This document shows, piece after piece, positions 43,449 through 52,629 of a stretch of DNA of 64,000 bases. The notes below the pieces were generated by a model. That model saw nothing but the letters and a program-made list of their open reading frames with translations. It had not been told where the DNA came from and ran no database searches. Position 1 is the stretch's first letter; each line of letters opens with the position of its first letter. This DNA comes from Mucilaginibacter flavus. Lineage in GTDB: Bacteria; Bacteroidota; Bacteroidia; Sphingobacteriales; Sphingobacteriaceae. Where the stretch lies: NCBI RefSeq assembly GCF_030409315.1, contig NZ_JAUFPS010000095.1, positions 62,001 through 126,000 of the forward strand, written 5' to 3'. A program made the translations under genes and the position numbers.

Positions 43449-44036
43449 ATGAAACTTCAATTATTGCTCACTCATATCCGACAATTTGTTGACTTGAAAG
43501 AAGAAGATCAAACTCTACTAGATACACTCGTGATTGAAAGGCCATTTAAAAAAGGGGAACTCATCGTAAAAAGCGGTGATGCCGCACGTTATCTAGCCTA
43601 TGTGAACTCCGGTTATACAGTTACCTATTTTACTGATTCAGCTGGTAATGAGCATGTAGTGCGCTTTGCCGCCCCCGGTTGGTGGACCGGTGACGTTTAC
43701 AGTTTAGGTTCGGAACCGGTGACCCCTTTGACTACAAGGGCCCTTTGTGATGGAAGTCTGCTGTTGCTTCCCCGGACAGTGCACAACCAATTATTAAAAG
43801 ACCATCCCAAGTTTGAACGTTATTTCCGGCACTTGTTTCAAGGGGCGCTGATGCGGCACCAAATGCTTTTCGTAGAAAGCCGTTCCTTAACTGCGGAACT
43901 TCGCTATCTTAAATTTCAAAATACCTTTCCGGGCATCGAACAGTTTCTTCCTCAGAAATATATTGCTTCTTACCTGGGTATCACCCCTGAATTCCTGAGC
44001 AAGCTGCGCAGGACTCTCGCAAACAGTAAGGCTTAA
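43449..44036 (+). CDS. Crp/Fnr family transcriptional regulator
   Basis: About 195 residues from ATG 43449 (MKLQLLLTHIRQFVDLKEED); the frame is open to 43383. The sensor barrel includes PFKKGELIVKSGDAARYLAY, GNEHVVRFAAPGWWTGDVYS and LPRTVHNQLLKDHPKFERYF. The C-terminal winged helix has FLPQKYIASYLGITPEFLSK and RRTLANSK. It lies 99 bases upstream of a YceI gene on the same strand and likely controls it, as Crp-like regulators often do in Bacteroidota. Confidence 0.9.
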   Translation: MKLQLLLTHIRQFVDLKEEDQTLLDTLVIERPFKKGELIVKSGDAARYLAYVNSGYTVTYFTDSAGNEHVVRFAAPGWWTGDVYSLGSEPVTPLTTRALCDGSLLLLPRTVHNQLLKDHPKFERYFRHLFQGALMRHQMLFVESRSLTAELRYLKFQNTFPGIEQFLPQKYIASYLGITPEFLSKLRRTLANSKA

Positions 44037-44135
44037 TCTGGATTAAGTTAAAAGCATTGTTTTCTTAATCTGGTTCATTACCGGTGAGCTTTCTGCAGGC
44101 TACTTTTGTTGGGTGTTATTTAAACAATCGACGTT

Positions 44136-44669
44136 ATGCAAGAAACCACTACATCCAACTGGAAAATTGACCCTGGTCACTCCAACCTGCAATTTAAAAT
44201 CAAACACATGGGTATTGCCTATATTATGGGAATTTTCAATGAATTTGAAGGACAGGTAACTTCTAATCACGAAGACTTTACGGACGCATCGGTAACCTTA
44301 CAAATTGATGCTACGAGCATCAACACTAATAATAAAGTTCGCGATGAGCATCTAAATTCGGATTTCTTTTTTGACACTGCGCAATTCCCCCAAATTAATT
44401 TTCAGGGTCAATTAAAAAAAGCAGTAACAGATTATGAACTCGATGGAGAATTAACCATACGCGATGTTATCAACAAGATCAAATTACGAGCGGTATTAAC
44501 TGGGAGCGGCTTTGGTCGTTGGGGTGATAGTCGGATCGGATTCGAACTCAGCGGGGAGATTAACCGTAAAGAATATGGTTTAACCTTTAATGTGCTAACG
44601 GATGCTGGTGGTGTGATCGTCGGGGACGTTGTGAAATTACAAATGGACGTGGAACTTATTAAAACCTAA
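44136..44669 (+). CDS. YceI family protein, cytosolic type
   Basis: 177 residues without a signal peptide. The YceI barrel is clear: SNWKIDPGHSNLQFKIKHMG, DATSINTNNKVRDEHLNSDF, FFDTAQFPQINFQGQLKKAV and GELTIRDVINKIKLRAVLTG. Cytosolic YceI proteins bind polyisoprenoid or quinone-like molecules. Note the contrast with the exported relative at 32789. Its neighbour is the Crp-type regulator. Confidence 0.9.
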   Translation: MQETTTSNWKIDPGHSNLQFKIKHMGIAYIMGIFNEFEGQVTSNHEDFTDASVTLQIDATSINTNNKVRDEHLNSDFFFDTAQFPQINFQGQLKKAVTDYELDGELTIRDVINKIKLRAVLTGSGFGRWGDSRIGFELSGEINRKEYGLTFNVLTDAGGVIVGDVVKLQMDVELIKT

Positions 44670-45612
44670 TATCAGCCTCGTTTACATTTATAAATTAAAC
44701 TTAAGTAGTGTATCATTTTGGCAGTCTTTAAATTAATACCTTTTTTTACTCGCTGCTCGTGTCATTACTGACGAATTGTAAAAAATTATCAAATAAGACT
44801 TTTACATCCAATAGAAGGTAGAATGGAATATATGTTGTCAACATGGTTAAAGCAAGCGCAATTGGAAGGATCAAAAGGACTTGAAGTACCCTTAAAAATC
44901 CGTCTATTCCTAAATCAGTAATTTCAACCTACTATACACACTTTTTACTGACGCGAAAAAATACGAGAATGTCGGCTGAAATCACTAAGTGATTATTTTT
45001 ATTGAAAGTACAGTCAGATTAGCCAAACTGAAACAGCTCGGGAGGTTTTGGCAGTCCGGATAAGACTCGAATCTAAAATTGAATGATGGTAAATTTTAGA
45101 CCTTTTCTTTTGGTACTTTTCTTTAAGGCGCTTGAAGAAAAGAAAAGCGTCCAGGTCAATAATAACTGTTGACTATGCTAGTCCGATTAGCAGATGACTG
45201 CTAGTTTAAATTATCAAAAAACCAGACTGTTTTGTTAAGTAAATAAAAATTGGCCTAATGAATTTTAAAGCGTCAACTAATTGATTACAAACTGAATAAA
45301 ATAAATCAGGAGGCGGCTAAGTATTTTAAATCTGCTAAAAAAAGATTCGAAAAACTTCCATTGCGGGCTAAACTAAATCGAAAAATTGTCCATAATAGTT
45401 TTTAGAGGATTTAAAAAAACGCCCAAAGATTCGGATATTTACTGATACTATGCAGATCAGTAACTGGCGAATGGCAGACCGGGATTTTTCACCCAAGAAA
45501 CCGCACCAGCAATGACAACTATGCAACGAGTGACCTCACTAATAAGGATGTCACTTCCGGCACCTTTGCCCTTTTATTATAATTATTTTTATGCTCATAA
45601 GCAGTAACATTG
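44670..45612. other. Long intergenic region with decayed frames
   Basis: No intact gene. A plus-strand stretch near 45462-45580 reads VTGEWQTGIFHPRNRTSNDN, then YATSDLTNKDVTSGTFALLL to a stop. It has coding character, but no start or recognised family. Near 45305-45400 another Lys-rich piece (EAAKYFKSAKKRFEKLPLRA) is seen. The region looks like gene remains. Confidence 0.35.
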
Positions 45613-46146
45613 ATGAAACTAGTTTTAGAACGCACTACAATTAACAAGGCGTTAAGTGATTACAACGAGCGGCTGGCCCAAATTCCGGACAATCGGTTTA
45701 AGGTTACCCCGTCATCCGGCGGATGGTCATATGCAGAAGTATACGCACATATACTTAAAACCAGCATAGGTATTACCGAAGCCATCAATCAATGCGTTAA
45801 AAAACAATTGCCCGCTTCCAAAAAAGGGTTGAGTATCATTGGAATGCTTATGCTTGGTTTTGAAAGGTTTCCGCCGTTCAAGGTAAAACAACCTAAAGAA
45901 ATTGGAGGGCGATTTATTGTCGATAAAATATCGAAGCTAGAAGCCTTCACCCTGCTAGATAAGCTTAAAACAAACTTGAACGATTTAGCAGAGAAAGTGG
46001 TCGCTGCTGACCCCCAATATCGCTTTAAACACCCTCGTATGGGCATGCTTAACGCCCAACAATGGTATAAATTCATCCGTATTCATATGCTGCATCACCT
46101 GAAACAATTGGATCGGATTGATAAGGATTTCAGCTCAGTACGTTGA
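45613..46146 (+). CDS. DinB family protein
   Basis: About 177 residues from ATG 45613. The four-helix DinB/YfiT fold is shown by GGWSYAEVYAHILKTSIGIT (first metal histidine region) and KFIRIHMLHHLKQLDRIDKD (H-x-x-x-H at the C-terminus). Members bind a divalent metal and catalyse thiol-transferase-like reactions in some cases, but most are uncharacterised. It stands alone between two long non-coding regions. Confidence 0.82.
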   Translation: MKLVLERTTINKALSDYNERLAQIPDNRFKVTPSSGGWSYAEVYAHILKTSIGITEAINQCVKKQLPASKKGLSIIGMLMLGFERFPPFKVKQPKEIGGRFIVDKISKLEAFTLLDKLKTNLNDLAEKVVAADPQYRFKHPRMGMLNAQQWYKFIRIHMLHHLKQLDRIDKDFSSVR

Positions 46147-46944
46147 GGTTCATCTAACTAATTGTTAAAAATCAATATAAATTAGGAATATTAACTAAAA
46201 AAAATCTAGCCCGTAGCAGAACGTTTTCGCCATCATTTTTGAAGGAATTACGCCTACTTGCTGCTCTCAGGTTGAGCTAATTTCAGGTGCCAACAATCGG
46301 TTCCCTTTCTTCCGATAAAAATAGTGTTCCTGTGAACATTGTTCTAAACTGTCACGATGAGGTGCCATTATCAACTATTTTTATTAATGGGTTTGCATGA
46401 AGAATACCCTCGGCCTCCGCAAGTGGCGGCAAAATTGAGTAATTGAGGTATCTTCAAAGAATGTTATTTAAAAGTTGGAAAGAAGTTAAGTCAGCAAAAT
46501 TACCAGCAATAAGATGATGCTTGATAGGTTGGAACAAAGAGGCCGTTAGGCTCTTTCAAATTGGAAGTTTGTATAATGATAATAAATAGTTATCTGTTGT
46601 TGATTGTGCCCGCTCAACAATCTCTTTCATGCAAAGAGTCAACTAAGTAAATGGTAAACGATGTGATATTGAAGTCGACGCCTGCTGACAAGTAATTTTG
46701 GTCCGGCCGAAACATGGCTTGTTTTAAACTAGCGGATTATATTTCCTTGTTCAGGTTGACATCCTTTAATAATTTAAATCCTCTGTATAGTAAAAAGTAA
46801 TCATTTGGCAGGCGCTCATGCTTTTATTCTTAATTATTCGATAACTGCCAACTTGTCAACAACTTGGCCTTATTTGAATCAATTATTGCTAAATTCACAT
46901 TTTTATAAAATTCATGATCTGAACCTATCTATTTTTTAAACCAT
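46147..46944. other. Intergenic region ahead of the defence island
   Basis: No gene, strong hairpin or repeat was identified in about 800 bases. It marks the left boundary of the defence island. The final 80 bases, AT-rich with TTTATAAAATTC, probably contain the promoter of the PIWI operon. Confidence 0.35.
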
Positions 46945-48945
46945 ATGAGCGGCCTTTTTCTAAATTTTTTTCATCTTGATATACCTGCACCGGTTCCCAT
47001 CGATTTTCCAACCTTACCGTATGCTGCCTACGCGACTAAAGAGGCTTTCAAAAAACTCAATGGCGACCATGCTGACTGGACTTTTTATCGGATTGATGAC
47101 CTGATCTATTTATGGCCCAAAAATAACCAGGCCGTGTTACCGCAGGGAACTGCAACGCTGCCTGTTGTTATCACCGAGAAACCCAAATTGCTGGCCAAAA
47201 TTTTCGAAATGGCATTGATCGACCTGATCGCTACGAACGGCAGTTATAATTTTTTCAAGAACAAGCACGCGAATGTATGGGAGATTATTGCAAAAAAGGA
47301 CCTTTTAAAAGGGGCTATCCCGGGCTTGACCGTCAATAGGGTCGTTCATTTTTCTACCACTTTCTTTTACAAAGAAGATCGGCTGTTTTTTGGTTTTACC
47401 TTATCGGCTGCTCTTAAGAATGCCTTTACCTGGTCAAGAGAGGAGTTTGCTGAGGCAGGCATTGATGCCGCAGGCCTTAGAGGAAATGAAGAGAAGATCT
47501 ATGCTAACCTGCAATCCCTAAAGCGCTTCCTGGATTCCAGCGGCGCCTCAAGTACCTACGACAAGGTCACTACGCAGGAAAACCTCAATAGCAAAGCCTT
47601 TCAGGTGATTGATGGATTCCAGCAATGGCTGCAAAAAAAAAGGGGTAGCATCGTCCTGCCTTTTGGATTGAACGTGAATTCGATCAGCCGGAATTATTTG
47701 CCATTTGACAATGACGTCGTGCGGTCAGAAATTATAGGAAAGCCCCAGCGATATTTTTACAGCAACCGTAAAAACACCGAAGGCCTGCGTTTTTACGACC
47801 AAATGGTGAAAACCTATCAACCTTATTCGCTGGAGCTTTACCAGAACAAAGCCATAAAGATCGGGGTGATTTGCCCCGCGGCGTACCAGGGAGAAACGGA
47901 AGGGTTTATTAAAAAGATCGAAATGAAATTAAAGGAAGTCTTTCATTTTAACGCTCTTTCCTTTTTGTTTAAAACGATCCCCGGAACGGATCTTGACAGC
48001 TATAAAGAGCGGCTATATGAAGACGACCTCTTGAAATGTGACCTGATCTATGTGATCGTCAATGAGGCCCAGGAAAAGCTACATCCGAATTTTTCGCCTT
48101 ACTATGTATGCAAGGCAAAACTCATCGGTAATGGGATACCGACGCAGGATGTTCAGATCGAAACCATCCGCCAGAATTTGAATGCCTTTACCATGACCAA
48201 TATCGCTTTGAATACCTATGCGAAGCTCGGCGGTACCGCCTGGACCATTGAAAAGGAAGACCGGTTGAAAGATGAATTGGTGATCGGGATAGGCTCTACT
48301 ATTTCTGACAATGGACAGTTCGTTTTAGGCATCGCCCAAGTTTTTCACAATGACGGGCGTTATATGACCGGCGATTGTTCCCCCTTATCTACCTTTGCCA
48401 CATACCCGGCCAACTTAGAGAATCATTTGTTTAAAACCCTTTCACCGCTGATCGAAGAAATGAGCAAGACAGGGAAGTTCAGGCTGATCTTCCATTTGTT
48501 TAAGTCGGCCAGTGAAGAATATGAGATCAAAGCGATCGAAAAACTGAAAGCCCGACTGTCCGAATATGATTTTGAATTTGCCCTTGTACATTTGGGCTAT
48601 GGCCATAATTACCGTTTGTATTATAACGATGGCAAGTCGGATATTAACCAGGGGACCTATGTTCAGCTGAGTCGTCATTCCGCCGTATTGCATTTCGTGC
48701 CCAAAAGCGATCTTCCATTGAAGATCGACCTGGACAAGCGGTCAGATTTTACCAGTTTATTTTACATCGCCAAACAAGTGTATTGGTTTTCCCACTTATC
48801 TCACCGCAGTTATATGCCGTCGAAGCGCACCGTTACGATCATGTACCCGTCGCTAATGGCGAGGATGACTGAAGAATTGAAAAAAGTAGAAGGCTGGGAT
48901 TTTGACAGACTAAAAGCAGTAAGCGACAAACTATGGTTTATTTAA
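46945..48945 (+). CDS. PIWI/Argonaute-like protein, catalytic residues absent
   Basis: 666 residues. The MID region spans about 302-435: PYYVCKAKLIGNGIPTQDV (386-403; Y387, K390/K392, Q401) and NIALNTYAKLGGTAW (419-433; K427), matching the Y/K-Q-K pocket that holds the guide 5' end. The PIWI part starts ELVIGIGSTISDNGQF; the first catalytic Asp is replaced (G450), and the second region reads RLIFHLFKSASEEYE with no Asp. It therefore should bind guides but not slice. The length and missing tetrad fit long-B-type prokaryotic Argonautes, which work through an effector. It overlaps the nuclease gene by 13 bases. No APAZ domain is apparent. Confidence 0.82.
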   Translation: MSGLFLNFFHLDIPAPVPIDFPTLPYAAYATKEAFKKLNGDHADWTFYRIDDLIYLWPKNNQAVLPQGTATLPVVITEKPKLLAKIFEMALIDLIATNGSYNFFKNKHANVWEIIAKKDLLKGAIPGLTVNRVVHFSTTFFYKEDRLFFGFTLSAALKNAFTWSREEFAEAGIDAAGLRGNEEKIYANLQSLKRFLDSSGASSTYDKVTTQENLNSKAFQVIDGFQQWLQKKRGSIVLPFGLNVNSISRNYLPFDNDVVRSEIIGKPQRYFYSNRKNTEGLRFYDQMVKTYQPYSLELYQNKAIKIGVICPAAYQGETEGFIKKIEMKLKEVFHFNALSFLFKTIPGTDLDSYKERLYEDDLLKCDLIYVIVNEAQEKLHPNFSPYYVCKAKLIGNGIPTQDVQIETIRQNLNAFTMTNIALNTYAKLGGTAWTIEKEDRLKDELVIGIGSTISDNGQFVLGIAQVFHNDGRYMTGDCSPLSTFATYPANLENHLFKTLSPLIEEMSKTGKFRLIFHLFKSASEEYEIKAIEKLKARLSEYDFEFALVHLGYGHNYRLYYNDGKSDINQGTYVQLSRHSAVLHFVPKSDLPLKIDLDKRSDFTSLFYIAKQVYWFSHLSHRSYMPSKRTVTIMYPSLMARMTEELKKVEGWDFDRLKAVSDKLWFI

Positions 48946-49901
48946 GGCAATATATCCAGGAAAGTCAGCGCCGGCTGTCGCAAAATCAAAATATTGAATG
49001 GGCGGCCTATCTCGCCGTTACCTCGCCGTTGCAGCTTGGGCAACAGCATTTTGAACTTACCCCGGACGAACAGGTTTCTTTAAAAGGCTATATGCGCTCG
49101 GAAGTCGAAAGTGGTGTAGTAAAAGGTATCCTAAACAGGCCGAAGATCAAAGGGATGGATGCCACTTCCAACATCTACAAATTCGCCGGATTATATTTGG
49201 CCGATAGCGTAGGCTTGAAAACGGCGATGGATCAAAAGTTCAAACAGAGTGACCTGAAGCAAAAGTATTTTATCGCCAGGCTGGAACCTGCATATGCAAC
49301 AGCGCTAGCGGCCGAAATTAAAACCCACTTTTCAGAACCGATCGTGACTGCTATCAAGCAGATCATTGGTGTTGACATGCCGGAAGAAAAAGACTTGAAT
49401 GAGGCAATTCTGCAACTGTCGAAAATGGATGCCGATGTCCAGTTACAGATCCTTTTGGAGGATCTGGAGGCCGCTTTGTTGAAGATCAGGTATATGAATA
49501 AGCCGGCTGAAGAAATAATCAGGGACATCTTGCATCATTTTAGCAATGCCGTACAAAAGATCACCAAAGACCGCCGGAAAGATCATCTTGCTTATGTAAT
49601 TTCAGATGAATATGATGTTCAGGACATCTTATATGTCATCCTGAAAAGTGTTTTCCCGAATCTGCGCGATGAGGATCCAATCCCTAAAGTGGGGGCCAAA
49701 TCAACCAAGATCGACTTGATCCTACGGGAAGAAAACATCCTGATCGAAGTTAAAATGATCAAGGCCGGCGATAGTAACGAAACACATTTTATAGAGCAGC
49801 TAAAAGTGGATTTTGAATCGTATCATGAATGCAAATGGCTGAGCAAACTGTTTTGTTTGGGACCCTTTCAAAAAGACGAGGGATGTAGCGAATTTCCATG
49901 A
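48933..49901 (+). CDS. PD-(D/E)XK nuclease effector, frame broken near the C-terminus
   Basis: 322 residues as read. A helical N-domain is followed by EYDVQDILYVILKSVFPNLR (226-245) and the nuclease core GAKSTKIDLILREENILIEV then KMIK, with D261, E272 and K274 in D-x(10)-E-x-K spacing. After KWLSKLF the frame goes out of step at a TTTT run (49851-49854): removing one T restores VWDPFKKTRDVANFHDLNGS, then RTKGGHVFDVEVIVQS to TGA at 49965. The natural protein is thus about 343 residues. It overlaps the PIWI gene and ends close to the HNH start, so it is the likely effector of the Argonaute. Confidence 0.78.
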   Translation: MVYLRQYIQESQRRLSQNQNIEWAAYLAVTSPLQLGQQHFELTPDEQVSLKGYMRSEVESGVVKGILNRPKIKGMDATSNIYKFAGLYLADSVGLKTAMDQKFKQSDLKQKYFIARLEPAYATALAAEIKTHFSEPIVTAIKQIIGVDMPEEKDLNEAILQLSKMDADVQLQILLEDLEAALLKIRYMNKPAEEIIRDILHHFSNAVQKITKDRRKDHLAYVISDEYDVQDILYVILKSVFPNLRDEDPIPKVGAKSTKIDLILREENILIEVKMIKAGDSNETHFIEQLKVDFESYHECKWLSKLFCLGPFQKDEGCSEFP

Positions 49902-49974
49902 TCTGAACGGCAGCCGCACCAAGGGCGGTCATGTTTTCGATGTAGAAGTCATCGTGCAATCTTGATAAGTAGCT

Positions 49975-50793
49975 ATGGCCTGTATTTTTTGTAGAAAAGG
50001 AACCGGCTTTAAAACCGTCGAGCATATCATTCCTGAATCATTGGGCAATGTGGATCATGTATTACCAAAGGGCGTAGTTTGCGATGCCTGCAATAACTAT
50101 TTCGCGGTGAAAGTTGAAAAGCCACTGCTGGAAATGCCTTATTTCATTAACCTCCGGCAACGGAACGTCATCCGCAGTAAAAAACGGCGGCTCGTCCCTG
50201 ACAAAGTATTGTTCCCTCATCCTAAAGGCGGTTGGGTCGATGCCTGGATCGACGAACAAGGTTTTATATTACGCTCCGAAGATACGGAGATCATTGAATT
50301 GCTCAAGGAAGGAAAGATCAAAAGTATGATGATACCAACCATCCCGGAGGTGATTTACCCCAACCCAGTCGTTTCGCGCTTCTTGGCTAAGACAGCCCTT
50401 GAAATGGTAGCCTATTATACATTCGGTGAGGGCCCATATACTGATGATTTTATTGACCAAAACAATTTGCATCCCCTTAGGGAGTATGCCCGGTACGGAA
50501 TTGGCCCTTTCTGGCCTTACCACCAGCGACGCATCTATACCGAAGATGATTGCTTTATGAATACTGATATTCAGCCTACGCCTTATGAAATCCTGCATGA
50601 ATTCGATTTTTTAATGACCGACCTTGAACATGTATATTCGGTTATGGTCATCATGGGGGTAGAATATGTGATTAGGCTTAGCAGTCCGGAGATCGACAGC
50701 TATCACCAGTGGTTAGGAGCCAACGAGGGACGGTCACCGATACGTCGGGGGAAAGAATACATGGTTTCAAAGGATAGCAAAAAAGACCAATAA
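49975..50793 (+). CDS. HNH endonuclease-like protein in the PIWI operon
   Basis: 272 residues. The N-terminal HNH zinc core is ACIFCRKGTGFKTVEHIIPE (C3, C6, H17) followed by HVLPKGVVCDACNNYFAVKV (C35, C38, N39/N40). The remaining 210 residues are an unrecognised domain containing FLAKTALEMVAYYTFGEGPY and DFLMTDLEHVYSVMVIMGVE. It begins 9 bases after the restored stop of the nuclease gene, so all three genes form one operon. It may be a second effector or an independent nuclease. Confidence 0.8.
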   Translation: MACIFCRKGTGFKTVEHIIPESLGNVDHVLPKGVVCDACNNYFAVKVEKPLLEMPYFINLRQRNVIRSKKRRLVPDKVLFPHPKGGWVDAWIDEQGFILRSEDTEIIELLKEGKIKSMMIPTIPEVIYPNPVVSRFLAKTALEMVAYYTFGEGPYTDDFIDQNNLHPLREYARYGIGPFWPYHQRRIYTEDDCFMNTDIQPTPYEILHEFDFLMTDLEHVYSVMVIMGVEYVIRLSSPEIDSYHQWLGANEGRSPIRRGKEYMVSKDSKKDQ

Positions 50794-50813
50794 TCTATAA
50801 TAAAAACTGAGTT

Positions 50814-51644
50814 TTAGAATAATTTCATTTGCGGACTGACCGGTTTTGGAACTTCTATTTTGGGATGAAAAGTGCCAATAATCATGAATGGATTATAAGA
50901 AACATGATGGTGCAGTTGTGTTGTCCCCAAAAACAAATGCAGATCCTTGGTCATTGCAAAATCGTCTAGGTATTTGGTTTTAACATCCGCACAGGCCTTA
51001 GTTTCATTGCCTTCATGCTTGCCCAGACAATTCCAATACAGCTGACCGATCTCCCAGTCCTCGATCATCATCGTACTTGGTGTGCCTTGGTTATCAGTAA
51101 TGATGTAGGAAAATTTATAGGGTAACTTTCGGACCACTTCAAATTTATTGTCATCTGCCGATTGGAACAGATTCATTTGCTGAAGCTTGGCCAATTTATC
51201 CTTTTTCCATTCCCGCTCTACTGCCTCGATCTTAAAATCCTTGACCGTTGCCGGTTTAAACACCGCGAGGGAGGTTCGGATACTCTTATCCTTGGCCTCT
51301 GCGATCAGCTCAGTTAGGTTATAATAGATCTTTCCCAAGGCAATCGCCTTTCGCTCTGCCCAGTTACTTTGGGTATCGAGATGGTCGAGAATTTTGATCT
51401 CCGTGTCATGCGAATAGGGCCGGTAGCTCTCCGGCCGGAAATCCTTATTATTTTTGACCAGGTCCAACTCGATCCAGTCATACTTCCGGTACTGCTCATT
51501 ATAAGATTTTTTCCGGAAAGAAACGGGGTAGATCCTTACCCAGCTGCCATCTTCGCGGAAACCTGCAGTGCAAACCAGTTCATCATATTTTCCGGACAAC
51601 GCAGGGTAAGTCTTAACGGCAATGAGAACTTTGGTTAGCGCCAT
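50814..51644 (-). CDS. Unknown partner of the DUF488 protein
   Basis: 276 residues. The N-terminal pattern VLIAVKTYPALSGKYDELVC, then TAGFREDGSWVRIYPVSFRK, resembles an OB- or PUA-like nucleic-acid-binding module (a Lys-Thr-Tyr-Pro start and a W-[VI]-R-[IL]-Y-P-V turn). A helical middle and a C-terminal stretch with LHLFLGTTQLHHHVSYNPFM follow. It is 7 bases after the DUF488 gene and surely co-expressed. The function is unknown; a role in nucleic-acid recognition for the pair is an inference. Confidence 0.65.
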   Translation of the reverse strand: MALTKVLIAVKTYPALSGKYDELVCTAGFREDGSWVRIYPVSFRKKSYNEQYRKYDWIELDLVKNNKDFRPESYRPYSHDTEIKILDHLDTQSNWAERKAIALGKIYYNLTELIAEAKDKSIRTSLAVFKPATVKDFKIEAVEREWKKDKLAKLQQMNLFQSADDNKFEVVRKLPYKFSYIITDNQGTPSTMMIEDWEIGQLYWNCLGKHEGNETKACADVKTKYLDDFAMTKDLHLFLGTTQLHHHVSYNPFMIIGTFHPKIEVPKPVSPQMKLF

Positions 51645-51651
51645 AGATGGA

Positions 51652-52536
51652 TCAGATATGTTTTAATTCAAATTGATCTTGGGATAGTGCGGCAATGGAT
51701 TCCGCTAATGGTTTGCGGTGGCATTGGCAGATATTGGCTTCAAAACAGGTTAAGGCGATTCGCTTTTTGACCTTTAAAAGCTCAAGTATTTTCGACTGTA
51801 CACCTTTTGTGGCTGACAGGTTTTCTTTCTTATATACAAGGAATAACTGGTCATAGTCATGCTGGCTGTTGAGTTCCTGGCGTTGGTCTGAATCAATACC
51901 GACCTCCGGTATATGTACATATTCGACACCCACACTGTCACAGAATTTTTTTAATAAACTTTTAGAGAAGCCATATTTCATGCTGAGAGGGTTCTTGCGA
52001 ACATCCACCAGCACTTTGACGTCGTTACGGATCAGTTTGTTAATATAATGTTCCAGCGAAATACCCTCGTAGCCTATCGTAAATAAGGTCGTTTTTCCGG
52101 ACCCCGGCCGAGCGGCTTTTACTTTATCCATTTCGTCAGGCGTTAGTATCTCAGTTGCTTTAACACTGTTAAGCGCAAAATAAGGATAGTTTATATAGGT
52201 ATGACGCATCAGTGCGGTACCATTCATGGCTCCATACAACTTTTTAATTTCGGCGAGTGCTTTTCGGTCATCTGCTTTAAGGGCCGCAAAATATTTTACA
52301 GTATCGTTTTTCGTTAACCCGTCCTGATCGTCGATCAGCAGGCCTTTATTTACCATGGTTACCAAGTCAGCCTGGGCCGAAAAAGAAAAACAACCGTATT
52401 TATAAGGTATAAATTCATATTCCGGTTCAGCCTGCCGCATTGAAAACAGGAATAAGAGCTTTTGTAAGCGGATCTTTTCCAACTTCCCCTCAAACAACTC
52501 CAGCAACGCCAATATGATCTTTCTCCTGTAAAACAT
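51652..52536 (-). CDS. Panacea-like N-terminus fused to DUF488
   Basis: 294 residues. Residues 1-130 resemble the Panacea/DUF4065 (SocA-like) antitoxin fold: KIRLQKLLFLFSM, then FIPYKYGCFSFSAQADLVTM. Residues 145-294 are DUF488: TLFTIGYEGISLEHYINKLI, VKVLVDVRKNPLSMKYGFSK, VEYVHIPEVGID and the Cys motif LTCFEANICQCHRKPLAES. Panacea domains neutralise toxins in many toxin-antitoxin systems; the DUF488 role is unknown. It is tightly coupled with the 50814 gene. Confidence 0.75.
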   Translation of the reverse strand: MFYRRKIILALLELFEGKLEKIRLQKLLFLFSMRQAEPEYEFIPYKYGCFSFSAQADLVTMVNKGLLIDDQDGLTKNDTVKYFAALKADDRKALAEIKKLYGAMNGTALMRHTYINYPYFALNSVKATEILTPDEMDKVKAARPGSGKTTLFTIGYEGISLEHYINKLIRNDVKVLVDVRKNPLSMKYGFSKSLLKKFCDSVGVEYVHIPEVGIDSDQRQELNSQHDYDQLFLVYKKENLSATKGVQSKILELLKVKKRIALTCFEANICQCHRKPLAESIAALSQDQFELKHI

Positions 52537-52629
52537 CCTGCAAAGTTACTATTTAATAAATTAATTACCGGGGCCCAATCAGCAAGGCAGCCGGTACAGC
52601 ATAAACTAAAACACTCTACAAAGTTCAGT

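Noticed and set aside
44670..45612. CRISPR or tandem-repeat array in the long intergenic region
   Set aside because: No regularly spaced repeats were found when reading the region; only decayed coding pieces.
46945..49965. SPARTA/SPARSA/SPARDA-type short Argonaute system
   Set aside because: No TIR or Sir2 domain is seen, and no APAZ-like part is recognised in the nuclease. The PIWI protein is 666 residues, too long for the short class.
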